From positions 6,302 to 30,433 of the forward strand of contig DYHU01000006.1 of assembly GCA_020724025.1 (NCBI GenBank): a stretch of 24,132 nt of DNA. Reading direction: 5' to 3'. Under the pieces are notes generated by a model that saw nothing but the letters and a program-made list of their open reading frames with translations, did no database searches and was not told the origin of the DNA. Origin of the DNA: Syntrophorhabdus sp. Lineage in GTDB: Bacteria > Desulfobacterota > BSN033 > UBA1163. The translations under genes and the position numbers were made by a program. Shown in pieces: positions 19,323 through 24,132 of the stretch. How positions within the stretch are numbered: the first letter of the stretch is position 1; each line of letters begins with the position of its first letter.

Positions 19323-19493
19323 TTAAGAAATAATTAGGGACACTTCCCTATTTTTGGGTATATATTTTGTTCCAATCCTTTCAAGAACATACATCACTCA
19401 AATGTCTATATGGGTTTATCCTTTCTTGATGCATCGTTATGGAGGTGATGATTTATACGATAATAAAATAGGGAAGTGTCCCTAATTTCTTAA
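19323..19493. mobile_element. 171-bp MITE-like element with 22-bp terminal repeats
   Basis: A perfect 22-bp inverted repeat (19333-19354 against 19465-19486; core TTAGGGACACTTCCCTA) encloses 110 bp. Outside it, TTAAGAAA (19323-19330) mirrors TTTCTTAA (19486-19493), with three extra bases on the left arm. The arms also contain their own small palindrome GGGA-CACT-TCCC. There is no transposase, so any movement would need one in trans. The 'gggacacttcccta' arms are of a type often found beside REP-associated (Y1) transposases; that link is recollection, not seen here. Confidence 0.65.
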
Positions 19494-19506
19494 TTTCCAC
19501 AGAAGT

Positions 19507-19616
19507 GTCAGGTCTATAATATTAGACTTGCATTTTATATGTGTGTGGAAAATTTTATTATTAAACGGATAATATGAAACCGTAAACAACAGAGACAGCA
19601 ACATTATAGACCTGAC
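19507..19616. repeat. 110-bp inverted repeat with 14-bp arms
   Basis: GTCAGGTCTATAAT (19507-19520) and its exact complement (19603-19616) flank an AT-rich core. It begins 13 bp after the preceding 171-bp element and ends 16 bp before the lipoprotein stop codon. With that element it accounts for most of the 457-bp gene-free stretch 19176-19632; in the remaining 19176-19322 I see no gene or clear signal. Confidence 0.6.
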
Positions 19617-19632
19617 CCCGCCTTTTTCATTT

Positions 19633-20160
19633 TCAGCGCATGGCATTCTTAAAGTCCTGATCGCCCAGGATTGCAACAACCGCTTTATGGGCGGCGCCAT
19701 CGAATGTTCGAGCGAAATGGCCGGAAGCGTTATTCACCTCGAAAGTCTTCGTCCATGTCCCATCCATCTTCTCAACCCGGATGCGAACAATACAGCGGGT
19801 GGCAAAAGATCCCCAGAAAAGCCCCACGCTTTCCACGGCAACCTTAAAGGCTGTCCCTCCTTCGGACTGAACCTGCACTCCCCTGCTTTTAAGTTCGCTT
19901 TCCAACTGGCTTAAAATTAAACTTGTCCACTGTCTATAATCTGCGAAATATTTATGGCTACCCTGAGTGGCAATGAGTGTGAGCTTGGAATCAGCCACCC
20001 CGTTGATAAAGGAGACCTCTTTTTTAACATCCATCGAGCCGACCACATCCATTTTGACCGGAATCGCCCCCCTGGGAGAGACGACGTGAGAACAGCCCGA
20101 AAAGAGAAGAACCATTGACACCATGAACAATGGGAAAAGAATCTTTACTGATTTAACCAT
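19633..20160 (-). CDS. Small lipoprotein of unknown function
   Basis: The 175-residue protein starts with a lipoprotein signal peptide: Lys near the N-terminus, hydrophobic core ILFPLFMVSMVLL and lipobox LFSGC with Cys23. The residue after the Cys is Ser, not Asp, so outer-membrane sorting is likely. The mature part, about 150 residues, is mixed alpha/beta and contains SQLESELKSRGVQV, GTAFKVAVESVGLFWG and TKTFEVNNASGHFARTFDGAAHKAVVAILGD, reminiscent of small periplasm-facing lipoproteins such as the YajG type, but I cannot assign a family. A clear AAAGGAGG site lies 7 bp before the ATG. It stands alone between repeat-rich gaps. Confidence 0.85.
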   Translation of the reverse strand: MVKSVKILFPLFMVSMVLLFSGCSHVVSPRGAIPVKMDVVGSMDVKKEVSFINGVADSKLTLIATQGSHKYFADYRQWTSLILSQLESELKSRGVQVQSEGGTAFKVAVESVGLFWGSFATRCIVRIRVEKMDGTWTKTFEVNNASGHFARTFDGAAHKAVVAILGDQDFKNAMR

Positions 20161-20209
20161 TTTTTATCCTCCTTTCTTTTTCGCTAAAATTCATCCATTA
20201 TTTCTTTTA

Positions 20210-20316
20210 CCCCGTTAGAAATAATGCCCCGCTGCTTTGCAGTCCTGCCTGTGGCGGGGCCACATTTTAGAATAATTCCGGTGGGGTTCAATGCCCAGTT
20301 GGAATTTCTAACGGGG
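20210..20316. repeat. 107-bp REP-like palindrome
   Basis: The termini CCCCGTTAGAAAT (20210-20222) and ATTTCTAACGGGG (20304-20316) are perfect 13-bp inverted repeats. Inside is a stem GCCCCGC (20226-20232) / GCGGGGC (20254-20260). No coding potential. It lies 50 bp upstream of the lipoprotein ATG and fills much of the 349-bp gap 20161-20509. Confidence 0.7.
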
Positions 20317-20379
20317 CTTACTCTTCCACTCGTTTTGCTTTATATTATTATAGAAAGGAAGGCCGGTCAAGGACGCTTT

Positions 20380-20400
20380 GGGGTCAGGCTTGAATATTGA
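20380..20400. repeat. Solitary GGGGTCAGGCTTGAATATTGA repeat end
   Basis: This 21-bp word resembles the outer arm of the 19507-19616 element (GGTCAGGTCTATAATATTAGA type) but has no inverted partner nearby. It looks like the remaining end of a related element. Confidence 0.4.
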
Positions 20401-20478
20401 TATTTACTTAAAAAAGGTAACGCTATTTTTTATTATAATGAGGGTGAGCATAATTAGAACCATCTTTTCTTTGGATTT

Positions 20479-20487
20479 TGATATAAT
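20479..20487 (+). promoter_or_regulatory. Extended -10 promoter of the nucleoside hydrolase gene
   Basis: TGATATAAT gives the extended -10 motif TGnTATAAT with a perfect TATAAT at 20482-20487. No good -35 lies 16-18 bp upstream, which an extended -10 can tolerate. The start of transcription would be near 20494, about 16 nt before the ATG and just ahead of the AGGAG ribosome site. Confidence 0.6.
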
Positions 20488-20509
20488 GGGATAACTTAAA
20501 AGGAGATAA

Positions 20510-21439
20510 ATGATGGCCAAAAAGGTGATCATTGATTGTGATGTGGGCGTGGATGATGCCCTTGCCTTAATCCTTGCTTTCCATTCGCCTGAACTGACAG
20601 TGGAGGCTGTGACCGGTGTCAATGGAAATGTGCCTCTGGAGAGGGTATTTGAAAATATTCAAAAAGTGCTTGCCCTTATCCAGGCAAAGCATAAACCTTT
20701 GATTGCCAGAGGTGCAGACCGACCCTTAAAGGGGAATACCGTTCATGCCCATTCCGTCCATGGAAGAGATGGCCTGGGTGGAGCAAAAATAGATTATAAG
20801 AAGGGAGAAGAGTGGTGGAAGGTTTATCCTGGCCCTGCAGACGAACTGATATTAGAATTAGCCCATCAATCTCCGGATGAAGCAACCCTGATCGCTGTAG
20901 GCCCGCTCACTAATCTGGCTTTGGCGATTCAAAAAGATTTAAAGAGGATGAAAAAACTGAAAGAGATCGTGATTATGGGAGGAGCGGTCCGAACAAGAGG
21001 CAATACCACTCCTTATGCCGAATTTAACATCTTCTCCGATCCCCTGGCCGCTAAAATCGTCATTGAATCGGGACTTCCCGTCACATTGTTTCCGCTCGAT
21101 GTCACCCATCAGGTCTTTCTCGCGCCCCGCTGGATGGAAGAACAGGTCAATCCTCTTCATACTCCTTTTTCAAACTTCGTTATTGAGGTCACGGGTTACG
21201 ACATTGAAACCCACCGTTTCAGGAACAGGGAAAGTATCTTTCTTCACGACCCCCTGGCTGTGGCTGCGGTGATCGAACCAAAAATAGTAAAAACGGAAAG
21301 GCTTCTCCTTCACGTTCAGACAAAAGAAGGAGAGTTTTATGGAAAGATCACTGAGGTGAAAAAGGGTCCAGAAATCAATGTCTGCCTTGAAGTAGATGCA
21401 GAGAGGTTTTTGGAGCTCTTTGTGTCGAGGCTGAGGTGA
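20510..21439 (+). CDS. Nucleoside hydrolase (IunH/RihA-type)
   Basis: This enzyme hydrolyses the N-glycosidic bond of ribonucleosides to free base plus ribose. The 309-residue protein shows the Ca2+- and ribose-binding motif DCDVGVDDALAL with Asp9, 11, 15 and 16, NGNVPLERVFENI, VHGRDGLGG, VGPLTNLALA, IMGGAV...PYAEFNIFSDPLAA, PLDVTHQ and FLHDPLAVA with His246-Asp247. All key residues are present. Base preference cannot be read from sequence. The ATG at 20510 follows AGGAGATAA; a second ATG is the next codon. It probably acts with the ribokinase gene 151 bp downstream on the same strand. Confidence 0.95.
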   Translation: MMAKKVIIDCDVGVDDALALILAFHSPELTVEAVTGVNGNVPLERVFENIQKVLALIQAKHKPLIARGADRPLKGNTVHAHSVHGRDGLGGAKIDYKKGEEWWKVYPGPADELILELAHQSPDEATLIAVGPLTNLALAIQKDLKRMKKLKEIVIMGGAVRTRGNTTPYAEFNIFSDPLAAKIVIESGLPVTLFPLDVTHQVFLAPRWMEEQVNPLHTPFSNFVIEVTGYDIETHRFRNRESIFLHDPLAVAAVIEPKIVKTERLLLHVQTKEGEFYGKITEVKKGPEINVCLEVDAERFLELFVSRLR

Positions 21440-21453
21440 AATGGAAATAACCA

Positions 21454-21546
21454 AATTCCAAACTCCAAATAAATCTCAACCACCAATGGCCCAATGACCA
21501 AAACAGCCCCCTCACCTTTATCCTCTCCCCTGAGGGGAGAGGGAAA
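21454..21546. repeat. Composite repeat between the nucleoside hydrolase and ribokinase genes
   Basis: An AT-rich tract with CCAAATTCCAAACTCC and CCAATGACCAAAAC words (21454-21504) is followed by a C-rich hairpin CCTCTCCCC (21522-21530) / GGGGAGAGG (21534-21542). Both parts have relatives in the same order and orientation at 5668-5862. There is no T-run, so it is not an obvious terminator and the two genes may still be co-transcribed. Confidence 0.65.
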
Positions 21547-21590
21547 ATGAAATTGATTATGTAAATAAAAACAATTGTATGGGAAGGCCA

Positions 21591-22511
21591 ATGTCTAAGA
21601 AAATATTAGTTCTCGGCAGTTCCAACATGGATATGATCTTTCGAGTCTCCCGTTTCCACCAACCCGGTGAGACGATCTCTGCTGAAAATCTCATTATGGC
21701 CTTCGGAGGAAAAGGGGCCAATCAAGCAATTGCGGCAAAGCATCTCGGCGGAAAAGTTATCCTTCTCACCAAACTGGGGAATGATCACTATGGCCGATCC
21801 TATGGCCGATACTTGATGGAAAATGGCCTTCCTAAAAAATGGATCCTCAAAGATGATTCTCTACCCACAGGAATCGCCTTGATCGAGTTGGATCCGAGCG
21901 GAGAGAATCGAATCATCGTCTCTCCAGGTTCAAATAGTTCCCTTTCCGTTGATGATTTAAGGAGATGTTCCCCGCTCTTCAGGGAGATCAAAGTCTTTGT
22001 CACACAATTGGAGATTCCAATCGAAACCGTTAGAATGGGGTTGAAGATGGCAAAAAGATATGGCGCTCTCACTCTCCTCAATCCTTCGCCCTCTCGTCCT
22101 CTCTCCACCGAAATCCTTTCTCTGATAGATTTTCTTGTCCCCAACGAATTGGAGACCCAGTCTCTGACAGGTTTAAGGATGAGGAAAGACCAGGACATAC
22201 CGAAGATGGCTGCGAGATTGCTGGCAATGGGTGTAAAAAATGTGGTGATCACCCTGGGTCATAAAGGACTTTATTTTAAGAATCAAAACAAGGAAATCTG
22301 GATGAAAGCTTTCAAGGTGAAGGTGGTCGATACCACTGCCGCAGGGGATGCCTTCATGGGAGCGCTTGCCTGTGGTCTTGCCGGAGAAAAACCGATTCCA
22401 GAAGCTTTGAGGTTTGCCAGCGCCGCCGGTGCCCTTGCAACGACCAAACTGGGCGCCCAACCTTCCCTTCCTTCCAGAAAAGAGGTTGAAACCCTCGTCA
22501 AGAACCATTAA
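21591..22511 (+). CDS. rbsK: Ribokinase-like PfkB-family sugar kinase
   Basis: The PfkB fold phosphorylates ribose to ribose-5-phosphate. The 306-residue protein has the N-terminal signature SSNMDMIFRV, GGKGANQA (39-46), PTGIALIELD, NPSPSRPL, VPNELETQSLTG, ITLGHKGLYF, and the catalytic/anion-hole motif DTTAAGDAFMGAL with catalytic Asp253. The balance of motifs matches ribokinase best, but other pentose or nucleoside kinases of the family are possible. I chose ATG 21591, which has GGAAGG just upstream; the earlier ATG 21579 has no ribosome site and would bury that one. With the preceding nucleoside hydrolase it would complete ribose salvage from nucleosides. Confidence 0.9.
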   Translation: MSKKILVLGSSNMDMIFRVSRFHQPGETISAENLIMAFGGKGANQAIAAKHLGGKVILLTKLGNDHYGRSYGRYLMENGLPKKWILKDDSLPTGIALIELDPSGENRIIVSPGSNSSLSVDDLRRCSPLFREIKVFVTQLEIPIETVRMGLKMAKRYGALTLLNPSPSRPLSTEILSLIDFLVPNELETQSLTGLRMRKDQDIPKMAARLLAMGVKNVVITLGHKGLYFKNQNKEIWMKAFKVKVVDTTAAGDAFMGALACGLAGEKPIPEALRFASAAGALATTKLGAQPSLPSRKEVETLVKNH

Positions 22512-22546
22512 GAGGAAATAACCAACCCTTCCTTCCATTTCCTCTT
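22510..22546 (+). terminator. Probable intrinsic terminator of the ribokinase gene
   Basis: AAGAGGAAAT (22510-22519) and ATTTCCTCTT (22537-22546) form a perfect 10-bp stem with a 17-nt loop, followed by TCTTTTTC. The stem begins within the stop codon. It separates this gene from the convergent ATPase gene ending at 22553. The large loop and low GC of the stem limit confidence. Confidence 0.55.
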
Positions 22547-22552
22547 TCTTTT

Positions 22553-23803
22553 TCACATCCTTATTAACCATCTCCATAGGGGTAAAAAATTAACTCTAAG
22601 ACCTGCGTGTTTCTCTTCTCCTTGATAATCCCAAGTTAAAATTGTTAAATGATCACATCCAAGATCCTTTCCTGCTTTGGCAAGGGAAGTCAGTTCTCTT
22701 TTTCTTGTGGCATAATGATCGACATCATAGCAAACTTGAATGAGTTGGACTACTTTTTGCCCCTGTTTTATAACAAAATCCACTTCTTTACCATTCACAG
22801 ATTTATAGTAATAGAAATCAACCTCTCTCCTCATCAATTCCACCGCAACCAAATTCTCCATCAATCTTCCGACATCTCTGCCTGTCTTAAATTTAATGGT
22901 ATTGATGACTCCAGTATCATAACCGTACACCTTCTTAGGGGATCGCATCTGTTCTTTTAATTTGAACGAGAATCGATCAACAGAAAACGTGAGGAAGGCT
23001 TCGTTAAGGTATTTCATATAATTCTCAACGGTATGGACACTTCTAAATTCCAGAATATGTTTTAGTTTTGTATAAGAGAACTCATTGGAATGGTTTGTGA
23101 CCAAATAATGGGCGAGGTCAGAGAGCATTTTGCTATATCTCACGCCGTATCTTTTTACGATGTCTTTGAACAGGACGCTTTCGAATAATGTGGTCAAATA
23201 ATTCTTCGCATCCAAATCCTTCACGACGATTTCTGGATATCCTCCTTTATCTAAATAGTCATCGAGGCGGCTAAGGAGTAGACCCTGCCTTTCCTTGAGC
23301 TCAAGAGCTTCATCAATTGCAAATTCCTTCGCCCTCAGAAATTCTAAAAACGAGAATGGTAAGATTTGAAATTGGACGTATCGGCCCGTCAGATGGGTGG
23401 AAAGTTCTCGACTCAGGAGGTATGCATTTGAGCCAGTAATAATGATATTGAATCCCCTGCGGTGAAGCCTATTCACAAAAAGCTCCCAATTGGGGAGGTT
23501 CTGTATCTCATCAAAAAGGACTACCTTTGTTTCCCCATATATCTGTCTGATCGCCTTAAGGAGTTCATCGTAATCCGAAACGCTCACCAGCCTCTCATCG
23601 TCAAAGTTTAGGTAAGCAAAATTTAGGCCTTTGAGCATCTGTATTGAAAAAACCGATTTCCCTGCCCTTCGAGGCCCCATAATCACTTTGATAAGATTGC
23701 TTTGAAGGCTTTCCTTTGCGTTCTTGAGATCCTCCCTCTGAACATATCTTCCCTCAAGGAGTTCATCCCGTTCAAACTTTTGGCTTAAGACTATTTCCTT
23801 CAT
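22553..23803 (-). CDS. AAA-family ATPase with DUF4143 domain
   Basis: The 416-residue protein has an N-terminal AAA_14-type ATPase: Walker A GPRRAGKS (43-50), Walker B VVLFDEIQN with Asp98-Glu99, and IIITGSNAYLL followed by LTGRY. The C-terminal DUF4143 part (from about 200) contains a winged-helix-like stretch and ends in a nuclease-like fold trace YYKSVNGKEVDFVIKQG...IQVCYD. Members are common, often mobile, and of uncertain function; some are described near toxin-antitoxin loci. The ATG at 23803 has only a poor GAGTGG site; a TTG at 23824 would extend the frame by seven codons. The gene is visibly more AT-rich than the dcw genes and converges on the ribokinase gene, suggesting separate acquisition. 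Confidence 0.9.
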   Translation of the reverse strand: MKEIVLSQKFERDELLEGRYVQREDLKNAKESLQSNLIKVIMGPRRAGKSVFSIQMLKGLNFAYLNFDDERLVSVSDYDELLKAIRQIYGETKVVLFDEIQNLPNWELFVNRLHRRGFNIIITGSNAYLLSRELSTHLTGRYVQFQILPFSFLEFLRAKEFAIDEALELKERQGLLLSRLDDYLDKGGYPEIVVKDLDAKNYLTTLFESVLFKDIVKRYGVRYSKMLSDLAHYLVTNHSNEFSYTKLKHILEFRSVHTVENYMKYLNEAFLTFSVDRFSFKLKEQMRSPKKVYGYDTGVINTIKFKTGRDVGRLMENLVAVELMRREVDFYYYKSVNGKEVDFVIKQGQKVVQLIQVCYDVDHYATRKRELTSLAKAGKDLGCDHLTILTWDYQGEEKHAGLRVNFLPLWRWLIRM

Positions 23804-23824
23804 TTTATCCACTCTATTGCACAA

Positions 23825-24132
23825 ATATCTAATATATTATGCAGTAGGAGTTAATCTTTGCTTAAAATATAATATTTTGGGATTAATGTCAATTTTGGTG
23901 GACCAGTGTCATTGAAAAGTTAAAAATGTACCATTTTCAGCAAATAGCCTATACTTTATTCGCCCCTCAATTCCAACAAAAATCGCCTGTCCTCGTCGCA
24001 CGGACAAGCCCCACAAAGTATAAATCATGTAAAGATTCACATAGTGTACACAGTTGTAAGAACTCCTCTTTTGCCTTTCTGCGTCCGCGAATGGTTTCTT
24101 TATTTGTCTTGGGTAAAGTCGGGAGGCGTTTT
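23825..24132. other. Gene-free right edge, possible IS21-like element end
   Basis: The left part (23825-23886) is AT-rich promoter sequence for the ATPase gene. From about 23887 the words TGTCAATTTTGGTGGACC, GTGTCATTG and AATGTACCATTTT follow each other, similar in style to the terminal repeats of IS21-family elements, which begin with TG and carry repeated GGACC/TGTACC-like words. Beyond this, two minus-strand frames are open to the window edge: 23967-24131 (54 residues) and 23909-24130 (73 residues). Neither shows a start or a motif I recognise, and both may be chance. Confidence 0.3.
23864..23892 (-). promoter_or_regulatory. Predicted promoter of the ATPase gene
   Basis: On the minus strand: perfect TTGACA (23887-23892), 17-bp spacer, TATTTT (23864-23869), with transcription expected near 23857. 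The -35 lies at the possible end of an IS21-like element, so it may be an insertion-derived hybrid promoter. Confidence 0.5.

Noticed and set aside
19355..19485. Possible coding tail within the 171-bp element (reading MHRYGGDDLYDNKIGKCP to a stop)
   Set aside because: Too short, no homology I can name, and the frame has no credible start; could be a transposase remnant but unsupported.
19323..19616. Repeats considered as a CRISPR array
   Set aside because: The copies are inverted, not direct, with no regular spacers and no cas genes in the window.
23967..24131. Minus-strand open frame of 54 residues reaching the window edge
   Set aside because: A second frame over the same bases is also open, neither has a visible start or motif, and the length is within chance; not called as a gene.

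Overview
The window reads as chromosomal DNA of a Gram-negative bacterium with meso-diaminopimelate peptidoglycan, probably of the Desulfobacterota/deltaproteobacterial type. The grounds are the MurE DNPR motif, a dcw cluster in the order mraZ-rsmH-ftsL-ftsI-murE-murF-mraY-murD-ftsW-murG-murC-murB-ddl, an FtsI with a C-terminal PASTA domain, an outer-membrane type lipoprotein, and many short palindromic dispersed repeats. The lineage is an inference; there is no rRNA gene to settle it.

Region 1 (1-15452, all minus strand) is the division and cell-wall cluster, transcribed right to left. A promoter and three MraZ-box-like repeats spaced exactly 10 bp apart lie ahead of mraZ. RsmH, FtsL and PASTA-FtsI follow, then MurE, MurF, MraY and MurD, which build and membrane-anchor the UDP-MurNAc-pentapeptide. 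FtsW, MurG, MurC, MurB and Ddl complete the set. The left edge cuts ddl; ftsQ, ftsA and ftsZ are expected beyond it. Gene junctions are either short overlaps (mostly 4 bp) or gaps filled by a palindromic or repetitive element.

Region 2 (15359-17777) is the divergent control region and ligA (NAD-dependent DNA ligase, plus strand), whose near-consensus promoter has its -10 only a few bases before the start codon. Region 3 (17758-20509) is accessory: a membrane-anchored alpha/beta hydrolase, an orphan CopG-like antitoxin, a small lipoprotein, and several MITE-like or REP-like palindromes with no transposase. Region 4 (20479-22546) holds a nucleoside hydrolase and a ribokinase, together a plausible route from nucleosides to ribose-5-phosphate. 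Region 5 (22553-24132) is an AAA/DUF4143 ATPase on the minus strand, followed by a tract that may be one end of an IS21-like element.

I found no convincing undescribed multi-gene system. The most unusual signal is the repeat architecture: different hairpin families occupy the non-overlapping gaps of an essential operon, and a composite repeat recurs in the same order near the ribokinase gene.
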